Assembly: GCF_022965805.1 (NCBI RefSeq)
Contig: NC_133101.1
Span: 21,051,054-21,115,053, forward strand
Source: Primulina eburnea
Lineage: Eukaryota > Streptophyta > Magnoliopsida > Lamiales > Gesneriaceae
DNA length: 64,000 nucleotides
Direction of reading: 5' to 3'
Below, in pieces: positions 24,170 to 35,416 of the stretch. The position numbers and the translations under genes are program-made. Each line of letters opens with the position of its first letter. The stretch's first letter is position 1. The notes beneath the pieces are model-generated. The model saw only the letters and a list, made by a program, of their open reading frames with translations. It was not told the origin of the DNA and did no database searches.

Positions 24170-25197
24170 CACACAAGCTCATTTTTACTGCATTCCAGGC
24201 ATGTTGGTAACTGTGGGCTGGGGGGGCAACAGCTGAGGAAGATGGGCTTTTCAATATGTCCTTTTGAGTGTCCATACCACTTTCATTAGCGTTTAACGAA
24301 AGGAAAGATTTAGCACTCGCGACACCAAATCAAGCTCCACCTTGCCGAAACTGCTGTTCAGCACTGGAACATTTTTCCAAAAGGAAACCCAACGAGTGCC
24401 AGCAGTCCACTAACCAGGATGAAAATTTTGAGGCAGCAGTGGATATGCAAGTACCTCACAGTATGCAATTACTTGAATCCATGCCTAGACCACAATTATT
24501 TTCCTACTGCAGGGGAACACTCAAATTATCAACCATACATAAAGAATGTCAACTGTTCCAATCATCATGCACGACAGATGAATGTGCATTTGTGAGTATC
24601 AAAGCCTACTTTCTTGGAGGTCTGTCAATACAATCAAATTTCCAACTACACTTGCATATAAATCAAATAAAAGGAGGCTACATAAAGTGAATGCAAAGAA
24701 AAGAAAATGTTTTAAGGAAGATAAATATAGCGTAGAATAGTAAAGTATTAGATATAACTGTTGGCTTCTATATTTTGATTTGTTTATTTAATTTATAATT
24801 TCTGTGCATATCACCAAGATAAAATAGTTGTACCCCTGCCATATCATCCTAACACTTTCATAAAAAAAAATTCTTATCCATGTTGTGTCCATGCCCGTAT
24901 GCATGCACACCAATAAGAAGGTGCTACTGTGCAAAAACAATTCGGTTGAGAATGAAGGGATTTTCTTCCCTTGTTATTCAAACTTGAAATTTACCTCAAC
25001 TTATTGATGATTATTGTGGTGAAAGCCACTTATTATACTCATCCATGTGAATAATAAATGAGCTGGAACTTGGCAAACCCCCTCCACGGCGCAGGAGTTT
25101 GGATGTTCGAAAAAATCTATTTCGAAAATTAATTCTTCTAGGGACTGATTCAAAATCTTTGGAAGGGGGAATGTAACAAGCTGAATTTGTTTGTTAC
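24170..25197. other. Ambiguous region with overlapping open frames
   Basis: At 24268-24690 the plus strand has a 140-codon frame, and at 24170-24316 two minus-strand frames are also open. All look moderately protein-like, and none shows family motifs or consistent splice sites. I cannot choose between them. Confidence 0.3.
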
Positions 25198-25673
25198 CTT
25201 GTTTCAATCCAAACCTTGGCAACTTCAGAAGTATCTGTACTGCTCTCTGTAGTTCTTAGGCAGATTTTTAGATTATTGCGCTGCATGTATATCACAGCTC
25301 CAATAGGCTGTTTTATCAGGGGATGCATTAAGATAACAAAAAAATTCACAACTAAGAAACACCACAGCTTTTGCAGGAAGTAACAAAATTCATCGAGTGG
25401 CAAGAGTTTGTAATACTGCCTACTCAAATGTATGTTTATACGTGTGCTCTTAGGTTTGGAAATTCGAGTCTATAAAACTTTAGCAAAGAAAACTTGCCAA
25501 ATCGATGGTTATTCGTTAATAAAAATAGCATAACATGGAGATTAAAAGAGGAGAGAATTAACCAAGAATAAAAGGATCGAAGTAAATCACCTTAACCCAG
25601 CAGCCACACTCTTTTTACTCAGTTCCTTCCCAATTTCATCACTCAATTCTGAATTTCCATCAGCTCTAAATCC
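25198..25673 (-). CDS. Two exons of an unidentified gene
   Basis: On the minus strand an exon at 25591-25673 (preceded by ttag, followed by gtgatt) encodes GFRADGNSELSDEIGKEL and onward. It joins in phase to an exon at 25198-25254 (preceded by ctaag) that reads TTESSTDTSEVAKVWIETR. The split arginine codon at the junction is restored exactly. After the second exon the sequence either continues through a gtaaca donor or stops at TAA. I do not recognise the protein. It may belong to the same transcription unit as 26325-26894, which lies upstream on this strand, or be separate. Confidence 0.4.
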
Positions 25674-26324
25674 CTAACAGTAACAAATACAAGCTCAAGA
25701 ATTCAAAGAAAGATGCCAGACGATATAAGCAAAATCTGTTTAGTTTTCTAGCACCTCATGTGAACAATGAAAAAGTACCCAAGTATGAAATTCATCATTA
25801 GACCATGAACTAGAACCTAACTGAAGCACATGATGGGAAATACGAGAATTACTTGAGGATGTTTACCAAGCACTCCCCATAAAATCCTCATTCTAACCGA
25901 ACTCTAAAAACATTATAAAACAGCTTATTTGCATCAGTATTCGATGTAAAAGATAGGCCTTCCCCTCCTCGATTAAGTCTGCAGCATTAATCTCCATCAA
26001 CTATTCCTGTAAACAAATGGACCAAATTAATTAAATACAATGAAAAGCACGAAATCAACAAACCCCAAAGGTGGCAGCATTAAATTTACCCCAAAACTCT
26101 TTTTAGAATTAATTGTCAGGTGCAGTGCTAGAAATGATTAGCGAAAAGTTAAATAATCGTTTTGCGGACGGTTATACTAAATGAATTGGTAAACCGATAA
26201 ATTGCATGAAATGAACATGCTTTTCTGACTGGAGTTCAATTTAACTTGTTGATACATCCATGGATTAGTGATGCAGTTCAATTTCGACTGCCAATCCCAT
26301 AATCCAATTTTAAATGCTTGGGTA

Positions 26325-26894
26325 TCAGGCAGCCTCCAGCCCCCATTTCCGAAGATCCTCATTTTCAAGGTATTTAAGTATTATCTCCATGTGCTCTCGT
26401 TCTTCAGGATTTAGAAGGGCCACGGTATTATACTTTTTTGGTATCATACACAAAAAACAATTAGTATAAATATGTTATACAGTGCATCCTCAGACTAAGC
26501 ATTCATACACTTTTTTTGTTTGTTTTTGGTAAGTAAATCTTGGGCAGAAACAGAGCATCAGCTACAGCTAATAAAAATTATCTGGCTTGAGCACTTTCAC
26601 TTACAGTATCTAATCTCGTTTCCATAAATGCATCGGAGAAATATTCATATCAGCAGTGGAGCTATTCTTCTCAATATTGACATGAAATGTGAGGCTCACA
26701 TCAAAATTTTCCCTTGAAGAAATTCTAGAGAGCGCTGATTGGCGATGATCAAATCCAATAAGCCTACAAGTACATATTAGTAATTCAGCCAACTATTAAG
26801 TAGATAATCTGCAATTTTACGAAATGAGTAATGGTTTAAAATTCTTAAGCTTGCTTACTCGGATGACTTTGACTTGGAAAGTTCAGAAGCAAAA
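26325..26894 (-). pseudogene. Three exons of an unidentified gene, with a frame break
   Basis: Minus-strand exons are inferred at 26859-26894, 26605-26763 and 26325-26432, each with AG before and (for the first two) GT after. Exon 1 (ASELSKSKSSE) joins exon 2 in phase. Exon 2 begins LIGFDHRQSALSRISSREN. Its last third reads as protein only in a second frame (EYFSDAFMETRLDT), and that frame is the one that joins exon 3 in phase (YNTVALLNPEEREHME, then KYLENEDLRKWGLEAA and stop). One missing base near 26650 would explain the switch, so this is either a pseudogene or a sequence error. I do not know the family. Upstream exons between 26895 and 28900 were not resolved. Confidence 0.42.
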
Positions 26895-27875
26895 CTTTTG
26901 GATCAATAAAATCGAAAAAATAGCATGTCTTCAATCCTTCAATGTGTATATCTTCAACTCTTAGGAAAATGAATAAATACCAGAATGAAGAGGAAAGATA
27001 AAGATAGGAAGCCTGCTGGTAAAATGGTAGGGATGGAAAAGCATTTATAAATCAATATACAACTATACAAGCAACTAGAAGTTAAAACAATTTAGACAGC
27101 TGATGACAAACTTCAACAATTACACAATTTAAAATGATTAACAGATAACCTTGCACAACATTCAATAACGCTGAATGCGTCTCAAGCCCAAGAAATAAGG
27201 AAATTTCACATAAAGTAATGTGCATAACCCACCTCTACCCAAGCAACATGAATGTTATGCATATACAGAAAATATTAATAAAGGTGCATTATTAGAATAA
27301 TATGATATCAGATTATGCATTTAGCAAAAAGTCATCGACAGATTTAAGCACGTTGATGAACCAACTAATTTATCCTGCTGGAAAAAAAAAACAAGTGATA
27401 ATGCAACGGTTTGAACAGTAGAAAATATAAATTATGACGCCGTATGGCGATTGTCACTCTTCGAGAGAGCGTTACTTTTAAGTAGCGAAGAGTGAAGGAG
27501 CAGGGCTCAGAGAGGATTTCAAAGGAAAGGAGAAGAGACTTAATAAAGGAGACTGAATTTCATTATTGTTCACCATCCTAATAAATGAGAACAATTGTTG
27601 TACTAGAGGCATTAAGCATCTACTGTATTTTTACAATGAGAAAAACTAATAGAATGAATAAAGCTTTTACACTTGGTAATTGATCAAACTAGTTAGAATA
27701 TATATAAAAACTACTTATGTATAGAACATGCATAATGCAGGGAAAATGACCAGGAATATATCAATCTAACAACAAACTAATATAATGTGGGGACTTCAAT
27801 CTTTTGAAAATAGCTCAGGAGCGTAGATTTTGCACCCCTCCACTCCCTCCGCCACCTCCCAACTTCAATGGCACC
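26895..27875. other. Intergenic or intron DNA
   Basis: At about 27420-27660, read on the minus strand, there is a pyrimidine-rich stretch ending in cgccatacggcg that resembles the 3' part of a Copia-type LTR, but no partner or ends are visible. The rest holds nothing I recognise. Confidence 0.35.
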
Positions 27876-28057
27876 CAGTGGCGGAGCCAAAAATATGGCT
27901 CTGCCTGGGTTAGAATTTTATACTCTAAAATCTTTTAATATTTTAAATTGATCACTTGGGCTAATATCATATTATTCCAAAATTATACAAAATTTACATA
28001 TAAATTTTTTTAAAATAAATTGGACCACCCGGGCACTTTCATGTGGCTCTGCCACTG
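27876..28057. mobile_element. hAT (Tip100-like) MITE, 182 bp
   Basis: The terminal inverted repeats are cagtggcggagcca at the left and, on the minus strand, cagtggcagagccac at the right. The 8-bp flanks are atggcacc (27868-27875) and gtggcacc (28058-28065), 7 of 8 identical. The cagtggcggagcca end is widespread in plant hAT elements. Confidence 0.85.
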
Positions 28058-29109
28058 GTGGCACCCATTGCAAGCTTTGACCCTTAAAACAACAGATTCT
28101 TGAGTTAATCTACATCTTAAATTCATGGTTAATTCTGTCAGGATAGAATTTCTGAAAGAGTATTGCTGAAAACTGGAATTAAAAACGCTTGAGTTGTAAC
28201 TAATTTTATTTTTTTCTTGTAACATGCCTTTTTTCAGATCAGAGATGACGAAGACTAAAGATCCACATTGAAGAAGACTCAAGAAATCGGTAAGAAGGTT
28301 TCCTGCAGTATTTGTAAGTTGAGAGACCTTGGACAACAAAGACAAATAGGCAAAGGGTCGAGAGCCGAAATTAGTGAAAATATCCAACAAATATAGTAAA
28401 ACAGTGGTCTATATCTTAGAGTTTCTACTTGAAGAGTTCTTGTAAAGTGAGAGAATCTGGATTATGCGTTGAAGCACTAAAAAGAGGATAAAACAGAAGA
28501 CACACTACCCTCTGCCCCAAATTTACCAATTTATCATGTCAAAAAGAATTGCAGCACGGATGTTGGTCCAGAATGTTCTGTAACATTACAGTTTTTGAAG
28601 GAAATGAACGTTAAAGGGTGAAGACAAATACATATAACTAACACTGCAAACCCGTACATTACCACCACCAGCATAGTGTGCACAGACATTTTTCGAGTTT
28701 GTCGATTCAATCAGAAAATGCGAGGTAATGTAGGAGGATCACGCTAATCCCCTTCTATAAATAACCGATTGATTTCAGAGTTGAAAGGTCATAGAATACA
28801 TGCAAAAGAATCTAATCATTCAAGTAATCTAAGATCAAACCGAAAAGCCCACTTGTTTTTAAGCACAAAACTATTTCATATCTGAATGTCAAAGGGGTTA
28901 GAAACATACCTTCTCCTGTGAGTAAGTTATACAAGGAGTTTATGAATCACTCACATTCTTACTGTATTTTTGATAGACCCAAGTGATTACGGTTGTTATC
29001 ACTTTATAAATTTTACGCTATGGCAAAAAACTGTATCGAAGCAAAATCAGAAATGGAATGGTTAATGGTTGCAAGTTGTGAAAGTATTATTTAAAAAAAA
29101 ATCCACGGG
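28058..29109. other. Intergenic DNA
   Basis: An open minus-strand frame (28010-28390) has no recognisable motif. A possible splice donor lies at 28912-28917 on the minus strand. No gene is supported. Confidence 0.35.
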
Positions 29110-29589
29110 CTCTTGAAGAAGAAAAGGTCGACCAAATTTTTGGTAGACCTGGATCTTGGTCGACCAAGCAAAATTTTGCTTGGTTTTAAACCAAATTTTG
29201 GCTAGTCGACCAAATTTTGGTCGACCAATTTGACCAAAGCAAGAGTCGACCCAAGAAAAATGTTGGGTAGACTCTACCCAAAATTTTGGTCTACCCAACA
29301 TCGATGAAGTTTGGGTTGACTCAGTGTTTGTTTTTGTATTTGATTGGACATTGTATTGATCTTTTTAATTTTGATTTAAGTATTTATGGTGGAATTTTTT
29401 TGTTGGTTAGGTCGACCAGGGTGATTTCTGGGTTGACTCTAGGTCGACTATGTTGCTTCTGGATCGACCATGTTGATCTCTGGGTCGACCCATGTTGCTT
29501 CTGGGTCGACCATTTTCTAACCCATGAATCCATAGATTTGACAAATATGACCGATAATTATTTAATTTTGACGGATAATTACACAATTT

Positions 29590-30025
29590 TGATTAATGTT
29601 ACATGTTTTTAACATATGAATCACATAATTTCACAAGTATGTTCTATAAGGTTATATGAATATGTTACATGTTATGACATATGAATCACAATTTCGCAAC
29701 TATCTTGCATGTGTTTTGATATATGAGCCGCAATTTCACAATTATGTTATATGTTAATATATGAATCACCATTTCACAATTATGTTTTAATATATAAATC
29801 ACAATTTCATCAACTATGTTATATGTTTAACATATGAATCATAATTTCACAACCAACTATCATGTTGTTTTAACATATGAATCACAATTTCACAACCAAC
29901 TATATTACATGTTTTAATATATGAATCAAAATTTCACAATTATGTTACATGTTTTTAACATATGAATCACAATTTCACAAGTATGTTATATAATATTACA
30001 TGTTTTAACATATGAATCACATATT
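29590..30025. repeat. Degenerate tandem repeat, units about 35-60 bp
   Basis: The phrase catatgaatcacaatttcac, followed by a variable attatgttacatgtttta, recurs about nine times with changes in length and sequence. It has no coding capacity. Confidence 0.8.
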
Positions 30026-30159
30026 TAGCTGGGTCGACACAAAGTAGACTTTTTTGTTTTTGGATCGACCCTTGTTGCTTTGCTTTTGGTTTGACCCAAA
30101 AGTATATCTTACAAAATTCAACAAAAATTAAGAGAATAAGGTAATTATAATAGGCAAAA

Positions 30160-30161
<2 letters not shown>

Positions 30162-30209
<48 letters not shown>
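30162..30209. repeat. (AAT)n microsatellite
   Basis: About sixteen aat units. Confidence 0.95.
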
Positions 30210-30211
<2 letters not shown>

Positions 30212-30899
30212 CAAACTTGGCATAATTATAGGTTCTTGGTCAACCAAAATTATGTTGGTGGACCAAGAAGAATTCTTGGTCGACCAACAAAATTTTGGTC
30301 GAACAAGAAAATCTTGGTCGACCAACTTAATTTTGGTCGACAATTTTTTCTGGGTGGACTCTTATTTTTCTCAAAATAGATTTTGGGTCGTCTAAATTGG
30401 TTTTGGGTCGACAGATCTCGATTTGGGGAAAAGGCTCGTAAATTTAATTGGGAGAAGATATGTGTTGACCGAGAAGAAAAAACGAGGAGAATTAATTAAG
30501 TTAAAGAGTTTAATTACAGTTAATGTAATAATCAAAAGTCAACTCCTTGTTTATTTTTTAAAAATGTCAGAGTCCTTGTTCTTTAAATACTTTATGTCTC
30601 ACTCATATTTTTTAATTGGCAAGAAGAGAATTCTTTGATGTTTTTAGCAATTTCGCTTAACCGATTTAATCGAACCTTTTTTTAGTACTAAATTAGCTTT
30701 TTATATAGTTATTCACTCGTTTTTCAAGAACATAGCTACACTATGCTGCTCCTGGAACAGTAGCATAACTTGGAAAAAATACTTTCAAGCCTTCTATAGT
30801 TAATAAATATGCTTACGACTTACGAGACTTCTACAAAGAAAAGAAATGTTTTTTTCTTAATGGACTCCTCGTCCGGACGAAAAGTGCCCATAAGATAAG

Positions 30900-32600
30900 G
30901 AAAATAAACGTTTTGCCCCTTACAAGAAAAACAAACCCAAAATCCTAGTAAAAAGCATGATCTGAAGGCTACCAAAGGTCTCACAAAGAACGATAAGTCA
31001 GAACATGTTTGTTTCCGGGATAATGCTCATTTTCGTCCTTTTCGTTAACTGCTTTTCCCATTTCCGTCCCTCTTGATTTTTGACTGCTTAATTAATCCTT
31101 TATGTTTTCAAAATATTCCCGAATTGATCCCTACCGTTATCCTGACGTTAAGGTTAACGTTGACTTATGAAAAATGGTAGAAATTAACGACGATTTTTCA
31201 AAAGCAGTCGTTAATTAGCGTCGCTGTTATTTCCATAAAATAAATTTTAAGTTTTTTTTTTAAAAATTATTAAAAGTAATTTTTTATTTTATGGAAATAT
31301 TAAACCGTCGCTAATTAGCGACGGCTTTTGGAGAAACCGTCTCTAATTAGCGACGGCGTTTTTAAACCGTCGCTATTTAGCGACAGCATTCAAACAATCG
31401 TCGCTAATTAGCGACAATGTTTTAACTCGTCACTCATTAGCGACGGTTTACTATTTCCATAAAATAAAAAAAATTAATTTTTTTATTTTTTATTTTTAAA
31501 AAAAAATTAGAATCGGACTATGATAACAATATTAATAATCTTAACTAACACTTAAAAATTTACAAAAAATTAAAGCGAAAAAGTTTATCTTAAGTCGAAA
31601 CTAAAATCATGTGAGAGAAAAAAATTTTAAGTGTTGTAAAGTGGTGTGTATGAAAATAGAAAGAGAGTATATTTATAGACAGTTTGCTTTATGCTTTTGG
31701 TAAAATAGCGACGGTGATTGCAAAACCGTCTATACTTCAAGGTTAATAATATTACCGTCACTATTAGCGACGGTGTTACCAAAACCCGTCGCAAACTGTC
31801 TATAAATATACTCTCTTTCCATTTTCATACACACCACTTTACAACACTTAAATTTTTTTTCTCTCACACGATTTTAGTTTCGACTTAAGTTAACTTTTTC
31901 GCTTTAATTTTTTGTAAATTTTTAAGTATGTGTTAAGATTATTAATATTGTTAGCATAGTCCGATTCTAAGTTTTTTTTTAAAATTATTAAAATTATTTT
32001 TTTTAATGAAAATATTAAACCGTCGCTAATATTTTGAAAATCCGTCGCTAATTAGCGACGGTTTAATAAAAACCGTCGCTAATGTCAAGTCAACGTTACC
32101 CCTAACGTCAGACTAACGGTAGGGATCAATTCGGGAATATTTTGAAAACATGAAGGATTAATTAAGCAGTCAAAAATCACAAGGGACTGAAATGGGAAAA
32201 GCGGTTAACGAGAAGGACGGAAATAGGTATTATCCCTTTGTTTCCACTACGATAAACCTAAACATTGGAAAATATCTAGGTTAGAAGAGTTTTATCAACA
32301 GATATATTTCTAATAACAGATATCCCATTTAACAATGTCTAAATGATTTCAACAACAAATAAAAAAAAACCAAACACACTTATGTCATGCTAAGTTAGGA
32401 CATATTTCTCAAAAAAAGATACACAAACTACTGAGAAAGGGCATGTTTAACTTATCATATATAAACTCTCTTGAAACATGTTAGTTTTATCTGAAAGGAA
32501 AAATAACCGAAGCTTCTTTTCTAGGTAAAGTAGAGTGTGCTCACGATCTATTTGATTTGATCTATTCAGTTGTGTTAGAATCTATTAACTAAGTTATTTA
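30900..32600 (+). pseudogene. Copia relic (gag zinc knuckle and integrase start) split by a foldback transposon
   Basis: Left of the foldback element the frame ends KGLTKNDKSEHVCF. Right of it the frame resumes HYDKPKHWK, together forming a degenerate Copia gag zinc knuckle (one cysteine replaced by tyrosine, glycine by lysine). About 100 bp on, LGHISQKKIHKLLRKGMF and LKGKITEASF, then KVECAHDLFDLIYS, match the pre-integrase and early integrase of Copia polyproteins. Stops and missing segments (protease, reverse transcriptase) show it is dead. No LTRs were found for it. Confidence 0.65.
31017..32236. mobile_element. Mutator-like foldback element, 1.2 kb
   Basis: A perfect 9-bp duplication, tttgtttcc (31008-31016 and 32237-32245), flanks the element, as usual for Mutator-like transposons. 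The terminal inverted repeats start gggataatg... and end ...tattatccc and extend for roughly 180 bp (both contain the attcgggaatattttgaaaa segment or its complement). Inside, gtcgctaattagcgacgg palindromes repeat several times. A second long inverted pair (31505-31690 against 31790-31975) surrounds the centre, so almost the whole element can fold into one hairpin. There is no transposase. Confidence 0.88.
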
Positions 32601-32799
32601 AGTTCTTCATATTGTTCATTTGTATTGTTCTAATCTTAATGCTTTCGATTTATTGGCCATAATTTGAATGATATATATGTTTACAATTTTTCACTCGGAA
32701 GAGGAAATTGTAAACAAGAAATGGGAAAAATACATCAATGGTATTTATAGAGTTCAGAATGGCCTATAATGCTATCGAAGCTCATAGAGAATCTAGTGC

Positions 32800-33250
32800 T
32801 TGATGTGTTATTTATTTGTAGACTGTTGATGGCAACGTTGCAATCCATTTTTAGATAACTAATATCTAATTAACACTCGGGAGAGGGAGTAGATAATTAT
32901 ATGATTCTTGGCTAATGAATAAGAAGGATTTTTATAACATAGCTACAAAAAATTACACATGGTAGACAGTTGCGTGAAATCAGACCTCTAGATCTTCTAT
33001 TCCATTGTTATTTGTTACAATTTGGTGTTACATTTAAATCCATTTTTAATTTAGTTATTCTTGCAACCAAATCTTTTAATTGATTTTTCTAAATAAAGTC
33101 GAGACTATTTTAATCACAAGCACTAATATACATGTATGTACATACTCCTCGTGGGATCGACACGTGTACTCAAAAATACATTTTACTATAACTTGACGTC
33201 GTGCGCTTGTGAGCAATTGAGAAAACACGCAACACCACTCAAGAGATAAT
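32800..33250 (+). repeat. Possible degraded gypsy LTR remnant
   Basis: ctcctcgtgggatcgaca followed by actataacttgacgtcgtgc resembles the 3' part of Athila/Tat-type LTRs. No partner LTR or clear ends are present. Confidence 0.3.
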
Positions 33251-34236
33251 GTCAATCATAGCTGGAAAGCAATAAAGAAAAGTTAAGAATTTGAAGTCCA
33301 TAATTCAAATCCGTAAAAGACTTCTATAAATAACAAGACATAAGGAAAATGAAGACATTATTCAACCTCTTCATTTTTTTTTCAAAATAAATTGTAATAT
33401 TTTCTCTTACTAGTTTATGTGTGTTGTAACTCTGACTACTATAGGTAGCTAAGCAAATTCTTCCTCTTCTACAAAAGGTAATTATGTACTAATAATTTGT
33501 TATGTTTGAATAAGAGGACCAACGTTTTTGCCTCTCTCATGTATTATTTTCAAATTGAACTATTTTACTATGCATCTTGAGGTAGGAAACGAAATAGCGT
33601 TGTGCTAGGTTCTTTTGAAAGAATCTGCATTAGGAGCCATCTCTTATGACTGTATGGTTAGGTTGTGAGGAGCAGTCTATAAAACCCGGTGGATATAACC
33701 CGACGGCTCTTTGATCAAAGAGTAAACTGTTCAATTTATATACGAAAGTATGATGGGCCATTTATAAAAATAAATAAATAAAATAGATCATTTGAACATG
33801 ATATATAGGTTGAAAATCTTTCGTAGCTGAATGTCTTTAGGCTATATGCCTTTAAGAACATACTCGATAGATGAAACAATACTACGTATCATAATTATGA
33901 GAATTATGAATATTATTAAAAAATTTAAAAAATTGGGGAGTTAAAACAAAGATTTGATGGGATGGGGACTAAAAAATTCAGTATTATTCGTGTGATGTGA
34001 TTTTTTTGGATGGCAGAATTTTCAAGGGTTTTGGAAATTGGTGGTGTTCGAACCGTTCTACTTATGAATCGGAGTTTTATCTTGTGGAATTTAAATATTG
34101 AACTATACTTTTATCAAGTTTCTATTTGTTCATGCAAATTTCGAATCCTACATAGAAAAAAATTTGCATGCAGGGTTGTTACAGTTGGTTTCAGAAACTA
34201 CTAAATTGCAAGGAACTCGAATGATCACCCCTCCAA

Positions 34237-34287
<51 letters not shown>

Positions 34288-35416
34288 TGTCAATCAAATA
34301 CACAAATTAATATGTCAAAAAAATAATAAATACACACAGCACTATAAAAACTGGAACAAAGATTCATATTCAAAATATTCAACTATAAAAACAAAAATAA
34401 AGATTCACATTCAAAATATTTTACTCTAACAATCTATTCAAGATATTGATTACAATATTTATTTTTGATCTCTGTGATATATTTGATATGGAAAATAACT
34501 TTCAATTTTTTTTGGAATAAAATAACTTTCAATTTTAAGAATGTTAGAATATCACTCTATTCATATTTGGTTATTGAAACACTTTCATTATTAATAAAAA
34601 AATTGAAAAAAGTAAGCAATGAAATAACAAGTACAGCACACAAAAAAAAAAAGGCAAAAGAAAAAAAAAATGGATTTCTTTTTTCTTTAGATTACTTATA
34701 GGGTAGGGTCTCTATGATTATTAGACATATAAAGCTAAAGTTCCTTAAAAAATACATAATAAATTCATACAATTAAAATTTTATCTCAAATTTAATCAAT
34801 CACACCAAACATATTATTATTTATCAAATATTATTTTACATCTTATTCAAAAATTTTAATAATCACAATATTATTTATTCATATAATCCCATCAATCCAA
34901 ATAAATGTACTACTATTATAATAAATTAAACAGTACCTCCACAATTTTTTCTTCCTATTAAATACACACTTGTATTTCTATATATAATAACTACAATTTC
35001 AAAATACATAGAGTACTTTATTTAAATTGTTTTGTCCTATATCTACTACAAATACTATATATGGCGATGTCACCAGCGTTCAACTTCCAAGCAAATTCTT
35101 TGAGTTGAATATAAAATATACTTTTTGGAGAATAATAATTTCAGTTTAATATGCGAATGATAACATTGTAGTCACTTTTTTGGAGTTGAATGATAACAAG
35201 TTTCCAGGACAAGAAAAATGATAAAATCACGACCACCATAAAGTTTCCAAGGGATTGTGTGAGTTTCTTTATTACATTTTCATAGCATTGCTTGCAAGCA
35301 GTCGAGAGTACCCGTCAAGATTATTTCCTTCACTAGCGTGATTATCGACAATCTGAAAGTAAGTCATCACCGGACGACAGTATACAAAAACAAACTTCAC
35401 CTAAAAGTATACTAAT
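33251..35416. other. Intergenic DNA downstream of the oxidoreductase gene
   Basis: AT-rich, with an (AAT)n microsatellite at about 34237-34287. No gene or transposon with visible ends. Confidence 0.5.
34237..34287. repeat. (AAT)n microsatellite
   Basis: About sixteen taa/aat units in a row. Confidence 0.95.

Larger units (their letters stand above)
29110..30420. repeat. Palindrome-rich block with ggtcgacc motifs
   Basis: Both shoulders (about 29120-29300 and 30230-30415) consist of short inverted repeats built on ttggtcgaccaa. Between them lie more ggtcgacc units (29410-29515), a tandem array (29590-30025) and an (AAT)n run (30162-30209). The arrangement of subterminal palindromes around a non-coding core suggests a non-autonomous DNA transposon, but I could not find clean ends or a target duplication. 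Confidence 0.55.

Noticed and set aside
24268..24690. Plus-strand gene of 140 codons
   Set aside because: Minus-strand frames over the same bases are just as plausible and none has a recognised family or confirmed splice site.
27420..27600. Minus-strand start codon with a serine-rich peptide as first exon of the gene at 26.9 kb
   Set aside because: It stops after 33 codons, and the surrounding sequence resembles the pyrimidine-rich end of a Copia LTR.
29590..30025. CRISPR-like array of spaced repeats
   Set aside because: Units vary in length and sequence, spacers are not unique, and the DNA is eukaryotic. It is a degenerate tandem repeat.
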